This document shows, piece by piece, positions 33,029-45,670 of a stretch of DNA of 46,930 bases. Numbering within the stretch: position 1 is the first letter of the stretch; the number at the start of each line of letters is the position of its first letter. The position numbers and the translations under genes are program-made. Source of the stretch: Cercozoa sp. M6MM. Its lineage: Eukaryota > Endomyxa: Ascetosporea. The DNA lies in NCBI GenBank assembly GCA_040357565.1, contig JBDODJ010000084.1; one strand, given 5' to 3'. The notes below the pieces were generated by a model. The model had not been told where the DNA came from. It ran no database searches and was given only the letters and a program-made list of their open reading frames with translations.

Positions 33029-34864
33029 ATGAAATTGCTATCGACCCTCAGCCTCGCGTTTGGTGCGTTCGCATGCGTCCGCGCGGATGTGCGAAACGCA
33101 GGCGTTGAACAATTCCTGCGTCGCGTGAGCGAAGGCTTCTCCGGCAACGAGGTTGCCGATTCGTTGCGTGCCGAGATGTACGCGCAGCCTGAGAGGCTTC
33201 TTGAAGACCGCGAGTGGCCGCCGCTGCCCAAGACACCGCGCAAGGTACGAGGTTTGATTCAATGTCGTACAATTTACCGTCAGTCCACCCTTTGTTGCAC
33301 AGGAAGTGCTTTCCGTGCTTTCGGGAATGTCTCAGTACGGCATTGCGGTGAGTTTCTTTCTGTTTGTCTGTATTATTTATGTGGATGTGTGTTTATGTGT
33401 ATATGTATGTGTCTACTTATAGAGTACATGTATGTGTTGCTTATAGAAAACCCTAGACAAACTGACGAGCTTTCACAGCCGCAACTCATTTGCTCCTTCG
33501 TATGTCCAGCTCTTCTTCTGTTCTCACCCCTTTTCCTCTCTCTCTCCATGTTCACGCATGCGTACGGTACAGAGCCCGTGAGGCAGGTCGATGGATCGCC
33601 CAGTCGGTACCTTTGCGGTGTTTGTGCTGTGTGAAAGTGGCAGGCTACTCAAAGTTTGTCCAACCTGACAACAGCTGAAGGACAGCGGCGCTGACAAGGT
33701 AGACTTGGTCGAATTCTCTGACAAAATGTGCCCGAACGTTGTTGCCGAGTTCCGCGGTGTCTCGGATGAGATCGTCGTCGTTGGTGGTAACCCCTGCTGT
33801 ACATATCAAGAATTGTATATACATATGTTTTCCGTATAGCGCACTACGACTGTCGAAACGAGGACGTGAATGATATTATTCTTCCTGCTCCCGGCGCTGA
33901 CGACAATGGCAGCGGCACCTCGTCGCTGCTCAACCTGGCGCGCGTCTTTGGCGATCTTCGTCGTCGGTAGCCTTCCTTCCTGTCAGTTTGTGTGCAGAGC
34001 AGAGGACGATACTCGTGTACCTCGCAGCAACGGCTTCAAGCCAGAGAAGACGGTGCATGTGCAGTTTTACTGTGGCGAGGAGCAAGGCCTCTTTGGCAGC
34101 AAGGCTCTCGCAGAGCAGTACAAGAACGAAGACCGCAATGTCTACGCCATGGTCAACTTCGACATGATGGCCTGTACCACAGCTTCATTTCTCCTAGTTG
34201 ACTCTGTCGACTTGAGGAATGCATGGCAGGGCAAGCGACGCCGCAGTCGACGCCGCCCTACGACGATCCGATCACTCTCGGCATCATGGATCGCTTCGTG
34301 TCACCGTCGCTGTCTGCCTACGTGCAGTGCGTTTTCTCATGCTTCCCTCAACTGTACTCGCATTCGTATACGTGTGCAGGGACATTGTGAAGCTCTACCT
34401 GCCTGGCCTGGCTGGTACACCTCTTGTAGGGAGAGTGTGTGTCCCTATCAGTGTTACGGTCTGTAGTTGAGGAAACTCCTGCTTGCTGCTCGGACAGTTA
34501 CTCCTACCACCGTACCACTTACTCTCTCTAGGCGTGTGTATGTATACGTATGGTGATGCGTATCTTTGTGTTGTGCCATCACAGAGGAAGGCTTCCACTC
34601 GGTTGGCCTCGCTGAGAACCGCCGTGAATACACGGGTACGGATAATTACTCCACACCTTGCTCACAGAGATATTTTTCACGTGCGCGTGCAGCCTATCCG
34701 TGGTACCATACGACGGAAGACACGATCGATAAGATCAACCTGTTCCAGGTACGTAGCTCACGTGGCTCCTTTAGCACCTTCCCCTCAAATTATTTTTCCC
34801 CCTGTAGCTTGAGATGCACGCCAAGGCGCTTGCTGCCATTGTCTCCACGCTTGCCGGCGTGTAA
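33029..34864 (+). CDS. Secreted M28-family zinc aminopeptidase
   Basis: Removes N-terminal residues from peptides, probably outside the cell or in vacuoles. A signal peptide MKLLSTLSLAFGAFACVRA opens exon 1. The propeptide region has EVADSLRAEMYAQPERLL, then EVLSVLSGMSQYGIA. The peptidase core starts KTLDKLTSFHSRNSFAPS. Metal ligands are visible in order: His in AHYDCRNE, Asp in PAPGADDNGSGTSSLLNLAR, the catalytic Glu-Glu in YCGEEQGLFGSKALAEQY, Asp in YAMVNFDMMA, and His in WYHTTEDTIDKI, so both zinc sites look intact. CCSDSYSYH marks the usual Cys-containing loop. It ends LAAIVSTLAGV, TAA near 34864. There are about 12 exons and a total near 400 residues, normal for plant/oomycete/fungal leucyl aminopeptidases of this family. 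Confidence 0.92.
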
Positions 34865-34982
34865 ATGAACTCCTGTCCGCCATTAACCACTACTCATCCC
34901 TCGGCCTGGCCTGACCGACTCCCCTGGGCCGTTCTTACGGATTGTATTAAAAAAATTACACCGCAATTACGCTGTTCAAAAA

Positions 34983-36125
34983 TTACACATGCTGCACCGA
35001 CAGCAGCAGCGGCAGCACCGCCGGCAAGTTCTCCACGACACTCACTACCTCCGGGTGTCCCTCCTCCAGCCTGGAGGGGAGGGGGTAAAGGAGGTCAAGG
35101 GAGTCAAGATAAATACAGTACCGCACAGCATTTTAAACACATACACCGTTGATTCAATCATGTGTGCCGATACCTGGGGGAGCAAGGGGTAAAGAGGGGT
35201 AAAAGGGGGGGGGGGGTAAAAAGGTAAAAGATACAGGCAAGTGATGCTGCAGGTACAACACGTCGAACACGTCACTTCTGCCATACATAAATGGGGTAGG
35301 GGGGTAAAGGGCGGGGCAAGGCAGACCCACTGCTTCGGCCACAGCGGGTCGGCGTCCTGCGGCAGCAACTGCGACAATGAGTGGTTTCAACTGCACACGC
35401 ACACACACCTTTACCTTGTCTTATCCCCTCTTACCCTCTCTTACCTCCTGTTACCCCTCTTACCAGTTCGATGAATTCGAGCCTGCAGAAACACAGAATG
35501 ATGGGTCAAGAGGGGGGTAAAGGAGTAAAGGAGGGTACGCATGCACGGCCATGTCGACAGGAAACGCGAGCGTCGCTGCCGACACTACGCGCAGAGCATC
35601 TACTCCCCAGTCCATATATACCATCCATACGTACCAACCATCCCAACCCCGTCCAAAACAGACAGAAACACGGAGGTACCACCCGACGTAGTCAGCGAAG
35701 CTGTTGTGCACACGGACTCCGGCCTCGGAGTTCTCGATCTGCGAGGGGGTTAACAGGGAGGTATAAGGGGGTGGTAAACAGGGGTAAACAGGGGTAAAGG
35801 GGGGGGGGGGGGGTAACAAAGCTACCAGCTTGAAGAGTTCGCGTCGCGCCCCGTCGACCTCTTTCTGCGCTTACCCCGAGCCGTTTATGGGGGTAAACAG
35901 GGGGNNNNNNNNNNNNNNNNNNNNNNNNNNNNNNNNNNNNNNNNNNNNNNNNNNNNNNNNNNNNNNNNNNNNNNNNNNNNNNNNNNNNNNNNNNNNNNNN
36001 NNNNGGGGGGGGGGCAAAGAGGGGGTAAAGAGGGGGTAAAGAGAGGGGGTAAAGAGGGGTAAAGTCCAAGGCACCTCCAGTAACGTCTCTGGCGACAGAG
36101 CACACGGAAAGTCGCTCCGCTCCGC
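34983..36125 (-). CDS. Unrecognised helical protein gene, broken by gap
   Basis: Short exons are separated by introns that are G-rich on the plus strand (C-rich on the sense strand). Readable pieces in minus order: a possible first exon near 36120-36065; after the gap KEVDGARRELFKL (about 35865), IENSEAGVRVHNSFADYV (35740-35690), DALRVVSAATLAFPVDMAVH (35605-35540), LEFIEL (35485), SLSQLLPQDADPLWPKQ (35390-35330), SDVFDV, VSAHMIESTVYVFKMLC (35175-35125) and LEEGHPEVVSVVENLPAVL ending at 34983. The pieces suggest helical repeats, perhaps HEAT-like; a symplekin-like scaffold was considered because of ENSEAGVRVH but is not supported enough to name. Several joins do not hold phase by eye, and 100 N at 35905-36004 hide part of the gene. 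Confidence 0.4.
35490..36060 (-). repeat. GGGGTAA-type simple repeats in introns
   Basis: On the plus strand, runs such as GGGGGTAAAGA recur many times between 35040 and 36060, densest around 36004-36060; on the gene's sense strand they read TTTACCCCC. They fill introns and are interrupted by the 100-N gap. Related CCCTTACCCC runs occur in PLD intron 9325-9410, so this is an intron-associated low-complexity type in this genome. Confidence 0.8.
35905..36004. other. Assembly gap (100 N)
   Basis: Exactly 100 N in a G-rich intron repeat, a placeholder of unknown true size. Confidence 0.98.
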
Positions 36126-36129
36126 TCAC

Positions 36130-36948
36130 CTTCCTACTCCCTCACCTTCCTACTCCCTTCTTATAGCCATATCTTACCCCCCCTTGTTGGCAAGCCAGAC
36201 GTCCTGTTCGCAATGTGGCGCGAACCCGTCAGCTCTCGGAGAATGATGACACCCTAATGATGATTTATCATTATCTATACCATCCTTTTAGTGTGCATTA
36301 ATTACGGCTTCAGTCATGCAATTTCGCAAGCAAAACAGCGCGCAGTCTGCCAGCGATTTCGCCAGCTGTGATAATTGAAGGGGAGGTATAGGGGTAGGGT
36401 AACAGCAAAGGTGTAAAGGAGCTAAAACGGTAAACCTGTTCAACAACTTCTGTCTTAAGTCGTACCATTGGAGCAAACTGAATGAATGACGGACTGCCGG
36501 CAGTTGTTACCAGGCAGCATCAATAAAAAATGCTCAGTAATTACGGCGTAATTACAAACCCTTCAGTTGTTCTCGGGCACCGTCGCGTCCAGATATAACT
36601 GAATGATGGGGCAGCCCGGAGTCGCGGGGGGCGTTTTTTTTTTAAAATCCAGCCGTTCCCGGGACATACCCTGATGATGATGTACTAACGCACATGCACG
36701 TCAACATCATGTCAATACATCAATGAGAACGCACGCAATAGAATGGCAGGCATCAGAACGAGAAGCCGATCGTGTTTTAGTCCAATCCCACCTGCCGAGT
36801 TTAGCCTCATCGTTCGCTACACTAGATCGTGGGGTCATGGTCCAGGGCAGCATGTTCTAGCGAGGTGCCACTAGTCGATGGCGAGAACGGACGACCAGTC
36901 AGTGGATCCGCGGCTACTCACACTCGGCATAAAAGTCACCAAGTACGT
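36130..36948. other. Intergenic, AT-richer, no supported gene
   Basis: It contains repeated small motifs (AATTACGGC near 36300 and 36540, several ATGATGAT runs) but no inverted-repeat pair or coding chain was found. A G run then T run near 36626-36642 is simple sequence. It lies between the gap-broken gene and the 3' end of the transporter gene. Confidence 0.4.
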
Positions 36949-39686
36949 TCAAGTGTGCTGTGCTACATGGGTCCTCTTCAACGTATTCGTCCGTGTGGAG
37001 CAAGGCCGTCGTCGAATCCACGGGTTTTCGTCTGCATAGCATACTCTCATCGTGACACACGAGTTCACACTTGCGAGATAGTACTTTCTAACGGCGACAC
37101 TCTTCGCACGACGACGCTTTCGCACCGAACGCGAATTGTGGTGCGCGAACTGAGCACACACAGAGAGACATGATGTTGTGGGCAAGGAGACACATAACAC
37201 AAAGGTGTACCTGCAACTCAGCAACGACCGCACTGTCGACCGGGTACCGCCAAATGCAGAACAAGGACAGCAGCACGCCTGCACACGCACAAAATATGTC
37301 CATGGGTCACACACACACAGACACACAGACACACACACACANNNNNNNNNNACACACAGACACACACACACAGACACACACACACACAGACACACAGACA
37401 CACACACAGACACAGACCCAGACACAGACACAGACACAAAGACACACAGACACACACAAACAAACACATACACAGACAAAGACACACACAGACACACAAA
37501 CAAACACAGACACAGACACACACAGGGTATAAAGCTACCAACGACAGGAGCGGCGCTCACAAGCATCCGCAGACACATGACCACCGAGTCGGGCACCGGC
37601 TCCGGATCCTCGTCATCGTCATCGTCGCCGGTTTTGGCATTGTAGCCGGCAAAGTGCAGACCCATGTTGATGATGGCCTGTCGTACCAGCACAACAACAC
37701 CTCTTTGTCACACACCAGACGAGGACTCGCAAGAGAGCAACTGACCAGAGCGAGACCAACGCCGAACTTTTGGAAGAACACAAAGTAGGAGAACCACATG
37801 CCTTGCCTCGTCTAAACAGACACACACATACAACATGACCCACAAAAGAGAACTACTCAAGGGTAGCAACAAATACCTGGCCAGTGCGCGCCGTGTCGAG
37901 TGCAATCACGTCGGCCAGCATCGACCACGGGAAGAAGTAGGCACCGCCAAAACCGAGACCGATCACGACGGCCACAGCGATCAGGTAGCCACTCGGCGGG
38001 CGTTCCTTGAACCTACCCCAAAGAGTGATTGATCAACAGTGTCATATCAACGGTGTCATAGACGGTGTGGGTTAACAGTCAGAGAAACCGTACGTGCCCA
38101 GAATGACAACGCCGATACACATGATACTCAGCGACAGTGCGAAACTCAGCTTCTTGCCCAGGCGGTGAATAATGGCGGCCTACCCAAGGTCATTGTGACA
38201 CACCTGACTGGGGGGGGGGGATACGTACCCAAAACGGCAGTGCCAGCGCAGCAATGGCCAGCGTTGGCACCAGCAGGAACGTAAAGGCCTCAGTGGCGTC
38301 CCACACGATCGACACAAACAGCAGCATCTGTACGCACAACAGAGACGAGATACAATAAATATGGCACTACAAGAGAGACGAGGCACCGTGTTTTGCACGA
38401 AGCACACGCCCATCCACGCGCACAGGTAGGCCATCGTGAGCCACACGAAGCCCTTGTCCTTGAGGGCCACCTTCAGTCCGTTCAGGAAGCCTGTAGACAG
38501 TGGTTTGGGTAGGGTACCACACACACGCGCGCGCGCACACGCACACAGGTGCAGGTATAACCTGGAGTACCCATGGAGTCAGGCACAGTGCGCTGCTCGC
38601 GCGGCAGTTCCGTCACTAGCGACACGCAGATGATCGGACACAGCACGACCAGGGCGGTGCCGAACATGCTGCCCAGCTCGTAGCCGCGCTTGCCTGCAAG
38701 TGCACAGGATACACATACACACATACACATACACACATACACACGGACAGGATATCAGTACCCTCCTGCTCGTCCGAGTACTTGCCGATGAGAGCGCCGA
38801 ACACGGTAGCGGCCGTCAGCAAGAAGAGCAGGTTGCAGAACTGCCGGTACTTGAGCAAGGCGTTGCGCTCGCGGTCATTGCGGCCCATCTCGCTCTGCAG
38901 CGTCGTGTAAGGGATGAAGAAGCAGCCTGCACACGAAGGATATCTGACACCCGCAAAAACTTCGGTATTTGGAGACAGATGGCATACCGATAGCCGTGTT
39001 CAGCGAGCAGTACATCAGCAGGTAATACAGGAAGCGGTAAGTGCCTGGGGGCACAGGCGGTCGCCACAAGAAAAAGAACAGTGTTGCCTGCACACACACA
39101 GCACAAACATAGGGACGTACAGTGTGTTCGAACAGCAAGAACGTACGGAAGGCAGAGCGGCCGCAATCATCCAAGGCCGCCTTCTGCCGAACCGCGTGTC
39201 TGTTCGGTCGCACAGGTAGCCCACAAACGGGTCGACCAGGCCATCCCAGACACGGCCGACCTGGGCAAGACAGTCGTGTGAATCAAATGCAACAGCTAAC
39301 CATGTGTGTGTAAGTGTGTGTCTGTCTGTGTAGTGTTGTGTACCATGAGGATAACACCGACTTGCGCAGGAGGCACAAGGGCCACTTCCAGCAAGAACGC
39401 GTTCAGAAAGAACGACACCGTCGTCGTTGCGATTGAAAAGGCCCCAGACCCGAGTCCTGTACTCCATACGACACATACACGACACATCCATAACTGTCAA
39501 GAAGTTACCAAAGCCGAGCTTCCTCCTGAATGGCAGCGAGTCAACATCGGGCGGCCGGGTACCGATCTCGAGTTCCTGTGATGGAGTAAAACAGACCGTG
39601 CTTAGTTAGAGCACATAAATGCAAGCTGTCGGATGTACCTCGACGACGAAGTTATCCTGCTCGGCAGTCGTAAAGTCATCGGGCAT
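36949..39686 (-). CDS. GPH/MFS_2-family sugar or lysolipid symporter
   Basis: A 12-span secondary transporter of the glycoside-pentoside-hexuronide group (MelB, MFSD2). Start ATG 39686: [16 protein letters not shown], then [37 protein letters not shown] leads into the family signature [16 protein letters not shown], then [18 protein letters not shown]. Later spans: [148 protein letters not shown] with [34 protein letters not shown], and [14 protein letters not shown] followed by an Asp-rich loop. The last span [10 protein letters not shown] and [12 protein letters not shown] precede a basic tail that stops at 36949. About 13 exons, all phases plausible. The substrate is unknown; plant and protist relatives carry sugars. 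Confidence 0.85.
37305..37525 (-). repeat. CA-rich low-complexity intron with 10-N gap
   Basis: Interleaved ACAC and ACACAG units on the plus strand (TG-rich on the sense strand) fill the last long intron of the transporter. A 10-N gap lies at 37342-37351. Confidence 0.9.
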
Positions 39687-40022
39687 CTTTCGGGTCCCGC
39701 GCAGGTGAATGAAGTGCGTGGCGCCCGCACGTCAAACTCGTGCTTTTTGCCGTTTGTGCGATGCGTCGAAACTCGTCAACACACCTCACTCACCGCAGCA
39801 CTACACTCTTGCAATCGCGCCTGGTGACGATGCGCGATCGCTGAGTGCGGTCTCCAGATGAAAGGGTGCCCACCACGTCGCTCAAAACGGTCTAAGTCCG
39901 TTTGGACCGTTGTTGTCAACGATACAATAAAAACCCACCTACGATCGTCCCGGCGCTCCACACCGCGTTCCGCGCACAGACCTGACATCGTGTATCTAAG
40001 TGAGGTGCTGCCAGCGAGCGAA
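39687..40022. promoter_or_regulatory. Divergent upstream region, transporter (-) / eIF5B (+)
   Basis: A 336-bp spacer between two divergent start codons. AATCGCGCC- and CGACGT-like GC-rich words occur, but nothing was recognised as a known element. Confidence 0.4.
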
Positions 40023-42637
40023 ATGGGTCGTAAGAAGTCTAAGAAGCAGCGTCGGTGAGAAGAAAATTTTTGATCCGTTCTCTTCTTCATCCCTCGGGTT
40101 TTTTCGTGCTTTCTCTCCAATGTACTCGTTTTGCCTCGCACCAAGGGTGTATTTTAATGACTTTGGTGCACTGGCATTTTTGTATGACGGATTGAATGCT
40201 AAAAGCTCAATGGAGCGACGAGCTCTGAGTTTTCTTCACATTTTCTCGTGCCTCTCATTTTGCCGTTCCTATCGTTTGCGTTTTGTAGCGTCTTTGACGA
40301 CGAAGAAGACGTGGTGTCGACGTCCGCCACTGACAACTCGTGGGAAGACGAAGACGAGGAGGAGATACCCATGCCGGTGCCGAAGAAGAAGGTGTCGGCT
40401 TTCGCTGAGTTCGAGGACGACGACGCTGATGACTGGTGTGTTAACGATACCAAATTCTGTTCCGGGGTGTGACTGTGTATTTTGTGCACACATGTTGTTG
40501 CGCAGGGATGACTCTGAAGAGGAGGAGAAGCCGGCTCCGAAGAAGGTCGACAAGAAGCAGCTGAAGGCGGCGGTGTTCGAGGACGATGATGATGCCGACG
40601 ACTGGGGCGATGATGGCTGGGATGACGAGGATGTACGTTTTCTCTGACATCCACACCCCTCTCGGTGTGTCTGCAGTAACAACGATCTGTCTTTAAACAG
40701 GAAGAAGAACCCGAGCCCATCCCGCAGCCTGTCTCGGTAATTGCGATGTTGTGCTGTACTGTAATGTGACCCTCTCTGATAACTTGGCAGAAGAAAAAGA
40801 AGAAGAAGAACAAGAAGAAGAAGAAGAAGGAGCAGCCCAAGCTCGATGACTTTGAGGACGAGTTCGATGATGAGGAGGAGGATGTGGTATTACCCCCTAC
40901 CCCGAGCGATATCTAGCACCTGGATGCTCGGCTTTCTCAGAACCAGCCTGCTGCTCCGCGTCTCATGACCAAGGCCGAAAAGCGAAAGGTTCCTCTCTGT
41001 CATGCAAGTCGCAAACCACCCGTGCACTGCAGTTTTGCGCAGGCCAAGAAAGCCGCCAAAAAGTCTGCCAAGGGCAAGAAGGAACCGGCCAAGAAGCCCG
41101 CCAAGCAGGCCGAGCCTGAGCCGGTCTTTGACGATTTCGAGGACGAGGAAGACCTGCTCGACGAGCCTGTTGTTGGTACTTCAGTGCCCGATTCCTTCTA
41201 CATTTTGCATGTTACGGGTGTCTCTGTCTCCGAGCAGAGGAGGCGCCGCGTCTGATGACCAAGGCCGAAAAGAAGGCTGCCAAGAAGGCCAAGAAGAAGA
41301 AGAAGAAGGGCAAGAAGCAGCAGCAGCCTGAGGAGGAGTTCGAGCCTGAGCCTGAGCCTGAGCCAGTGCCCGAGCCTGAGCCTGAGCCAGTGCCCGAGCC
41401 TGAGCCTGAGCCTGAGCCGGTACCAGCTTTTCGCTTCTTGACGATTTGGGGAGGCATGAGTGTTGCGTGCAGAAGAAGGGCAAGAAGAACAAGAAGAAGA
41501 ACAAGAAGAAGAAGCAGCAGGAGGAGATTCTGCCCGAGCTTCCAGAGGAAGAGCCGGTACCCTTTGTTTTCGATCTGGTGTACCCTAGTGCATCTCTCTG
41601 TGTATCAGCAGGAGGAGTTCCTCGAGGAGGAGGAAGAATACGTCGAGGAGTGGACTGGTCCGCGAATCACGCAGAAGGAGCGTCTGGTATCTTCTCTGAA
41701 ATCGTTTCTTCTGGCCAACAGCACTGTTCCTTGCGTGAGCAGAAGATGGACCGCGAGCGTCGCAAGAAACGTCGTCAGAAGAAGCAGCAGAAGGGTGCCT
41801 TTCTGTTCCTTCCCTCTCGGATGATGAGATAATCGGTATTTAACATCATTACTACAGAGGAAGCCACCAAGCCTGTGCCCAAGCCGGCTGCGTCCAAGAA
41901 GAAGCCGAAGAAGCCCGAGCCCGAGCCCGAGCCGACGCCTGAGCCTGAGCCTGAGGAGGTGATTTTGCTGCGTTTGTTTCGCTTGCATGTTTGAAAGGTT
42001 GACAACGGAGTTTTTACGTTTCTGTAGGAGGAGATTGATGAGGCCGCGCTGGAGGCCGAACTTGAGGCCGAACTCGAGGCCGAACTCGCTGGTCTCGACG
42101 ACGAGCTTGGTAGAGTTCGGATTTTGGTGATTTTTATCTTTGGTTTCTTTTATTTTTGTAAAACATGTGACACAACAGAAGACATGGATCTGGAGGACTT
42201 TGAGGACGAGTTCGACGTTGAGCAGGAAGAGCAGACGCTCGAGCAGCTCGACGACGTCGACTTTGACTTTGAGGACTTGGATGAGGTGCGCACCCTTAGT
42301 TATAGTATATTTTATGTTCTTGGCAATATCTCCTGCCCTAGGATCTGGGCGAGTCGAACCTGCAACCGCAGACTGTGGGCGCTGTCGACCAGGCTGCTGT
42401 GTTACTCTCCATTTTCTTCTGCTCTGTGTTTTCTGTATTTTCCTGGACACTGAGGTGATTCGGCATTCTTGTGCAGCTGGCGCAAGACTGGGATGAGTTC
42501 GACGAGGAAGAGGAGGAGGAAGTGAAGAAGCCGCAGAAGCAAAAGTCGCAGCCGAAGACGCCGTCACCGCCGCCATCGGAAGCTCCGAAGAAGGCGCTGT
42601 CCAAGAAGGAGAAGAAGGCTGCTGCTAAGGCTGCTGT

Positions 42638-42694
<57 letters not shown>

Positions 42695-45670
42695 CGGCTT
42701 GACTGTACCCTTTAACATGTCTGTGCTGTGACAGCGCACGGCCGCTCTCGCCAAGAACCAGGCCTCGACGCAGTCGGTACAGGAGGCTCTTGAGTAGTTG
42801 TGGATGCAGTGCGTTGAACTAAATGTGTTCATGTGTGTGTGTGTGTGTGTGCTTGTGCAGTCGCGTTCGCCGATCTGCTGTGTGCTGGGTCATGTCGACT
42901 CTGGCAAGACCAAGATTCTAGACTACCTGCGTCGTACCAACGTGCAGGTACAATGCGCACTGCTTGGTTTGTTACCTTTTTGTATTTACCACCCTCTTGC
43001 TGTAGGACCGCGAGACTGGCGGTATCACGCAGCAGATTGGCGCCACTTTTGTGCCGGTAGTTTGACTATCTGTCTGTCTATCTATCTATCCATCTATCTA
43101 GGTACAGATAAATTTTTTGGAGGACAGGTTGACGCCATCCGCAAGGAAACCAAGGAGCTCAATGATATGCTTGGCGGACGTCTCGATTTCAAGCTGCCTG
43201 GGTACCTGCCTTCCTTGTTCTCTGTTTGCTTTACCCCCCCCCCCCCCACGTACCCACACAGTATGCTCGTGATCGACACGCCGGGCCACGCGTCGTTCAG
43301 CAACCTGCGAAACCGCGGTTCGTCACTGGCCAACATTGCCATCCTGGTTATCAACATCATGGGTACCTTCCACTCCCCGGGTCTAGGTGTCTCTTTGAGA
43401 AAACCTGTGTTGTGTGCACATAGAGGGAATCCAACCGCAGACGATCGAGAGCATCCAGCTGATGCGCGAGAACCGCGTGCCCTTCGTGGTGGCGCTCAAC
43501 CAGGTCGACCGTCTGTACCAGTGGCAGTCGGTCGAGAAGTCGCCGATCCAGAAGGCGCTTAAGCGACAGAACAAACGCGTGGGCTACGAGTTCGAGTACT
43601 CTTGTCTCTCCTGACCAGTCGACTGACTGGATGATTATTGTATATATGGTCTTTCTGATTTATGTTATATAACGGTGTGTGATAGGGACCGCGTGAACCA
43701 GATCGTGGCCGAACTGGCCGGTCAGCACATTAACGCGGCGCTTTACTGGAAGAACAAGGACATGCGCAACACCGTGTCGCTGGTGCCGACCTCGGCGCAC
43801 ACGGGCGAGGGCCTGCCTGACCTTATGGTATCCCTTACTTTGTGACCCCTTGACTTGACTCTTTGGCGCTTTGACCATATGGGGTGTTGACTCTTTGAAC
43901 AGGCCATGATCATGCAACTGACGCAAAAGTTCATGTCGGAACAGATGCGATTCGTGGCCGACCAGGTCGAGTGTACTGTGCTTGAGGTATCCCTGCTACA
44001 CTCATTGTCACACTCATTATCTGCTTCCGCGTGGATGCTGATAATTGTGTGACACAGGTCAAGCCGACGCCGGGTGTGGGCACAACGATCGACTGCGTGC
44101 TCAGCAATGGCCAGTTGTTCCTGGGCGAGACCATCGTACTGCCTGGCATGCACGGTCCCATTCGGTACTCCTGTCCTTTGCCCTCCTCCCCTTGCCCCTT
44201 ATCCCTTACCCCTCCTATACCCCCAGCACGACGATCAAGGCGCTGCTGACACCACCGCCGATGCGCGAGATTCGCGTCAAGAGCGACTACCAGCGCAACA
44301 AGTCGGTCACTGCCTCCGTCGGTGTCAAGGTAGTCTTGTCTGTTTAGTCTTGCACGTGCCCGATTGGACCGTCTGTGTCCACTGTTGGTCGGTGTTTGTA
44401 TCCGTGTTTGTACAGATCGCTGCCATCGGACTGGAGGATGCTATCGCCGGCAGCAACGTTCGCGTCGTGCGTCAAGGCGACGATGTCGACGAGGTAAGAG
44501 TTTCTCCAGACTGGACGGTCCAGTTGGACTGACATTTGTGTGTACTGAACATGTTGTACTGCCCTGTTTTTGTTAAGGTCATGGCCGAGGTCGAGGAGGA
44601 ACTTTTTTCGGTGCTCGAGTCGCACAAGAGCAAGACGGGCAAGGTAACCACCCCCCTCCATGCCACATGACTTACCCCTCCCCCTGCAGGGTGTCTACGT
44701 CATGGCCAGTACGCTCGGCTCACTGGAGGCGCTGCTCGACTTCCTGAGCGAGCACGACATTCCTGTAGCCTCCCTTTCCATCTGAGTCTCTGTGAGTTTG
44801 AAGGGTGCGATGTGTGTGTGTGTGTGCAATACAGGTACTCGATGTGGCACTGGGCGATGTCACCAAGAGGGACGTCTCCAAAGCTTCGACCATGCTCGAC
44901 TGTGGTCAGAAGGAGTACGCCAGTATCCTTGCCTTCAACGTCAACGCCTCTGCTGTGCCTTGTCCTACCTATGCCCCCTACCCTCTATATCCTACCCTCC
45001 CCACCATAGCTATATACCCGATGTTGTATGCTTCATACACCTTGTACCCTGATGTTGCCTACAGGAGGTGCGCAGCATGGCAGCCTCGCTGGGCGTGCGC
45101 ATCTTCACGGCCGAGATCATCTACCACCTGGAGGAGGCCTTCACCGAGTACCTCGAGCAGCTGCGTGAGGAGGTAGCCCTGCCTGTGAACTACCTTGCTA
45201 TTACATCAACCCATGCTTTGCGACAGAGACGTGCGGCCGCGACGGGCGACGCCGTGTTCCCGGTGGTGTGCGAGGTGCTCAAGGACCACGTGTACCACCA
45301 GCGCGACCCGATCATCTGTGGTGTCACCGTCAAGGCCGGCATCCTCAAGATCGGCACGCCGCTGTGCGCCATGTTTCAGCCCGAAAGTGGCGATCATCAC
45401 CACGTGCCGATCGGCAAGGTGCTCAGCATCCAGGCCAACGAGAAGGACGTGTCCTACGCGCGCGCTGGCCAGGAGGTCTGCGTCAAGATCGCACCCACCA
45501 ACGACAGCGGCCCCGTGCTCTACGGACGGCACTTTGACCACCGCAATCGTCTCTGCTCGATCATCTCGCGTGCCACCATCGAAGCGCTCAAGGCCAACTA
45601 CCGCGACGATATGGAGGACGACGACTGGCGTCTCATCATCCGTCTCAAGCCTTTCTTCGACATCCTGTAG
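40023..45670 (+). CDS. Translation initiation factor eIF5B
   Basis: The GTPase that joins the 60S subunit to the 48S complex. About 25 exons. It starts MGRKKSKKQRR; the N-terminal half is acidic and Lys-rich with runs (KKKKKKNKKKKKK, EPEPEPEPVPEPEP) and a recurring RLMTKAEK motif (40965 and 41255). The G domain opens SPICCVLGHVDSGKTKILDY (G1, about 42870), then ETGGITQQIGATF (G2 Thr), MLVIDTPGHASFSNL (G3, DTPGH) and FVVALNQVDRLYQW (G4, here NQVD instead of NKxD), then TSAHTGEGLPDL (G5). Domain II includes KPTPGVGTTIDCVLSNGQ, and domain III VYVMASTLGSLEALLDFL. Domain IV runs from VFPVVCEVLKDHVYHQRDP to WRLIIRLKPFFDIL, stop TAG 45668-45670. Introns often start GTAC; one carries (CT)n. Complete. 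Confidence 0.96.
42642..42690 (+). repeat. (TC)n microsatellite in eIF5B intron
   Basis: A perfect CT run inside an intron of the eIF5B gene, just after a GTACC donor, acting as an oversized pyrimidine tract. Confidence 0.9.

Noticed and set aside
35040-36060. GGGGTAA runs as internal telomere DNA
   Set aside because: The units are irregular, interspersed with exons, and sit where intron pyrimidine tracts are expected.
36290-36560. Repeated AATTACGGC words as ends of a small transposon
   Set aside because: No matching inverted ends or target duplication could be found.
42354-42370. GTCGAACC resembling a tRNA T-arm
   Set aside because: No acceptor stem, D-arm or anticodon arm around it; it lies in the eIF5B gene.
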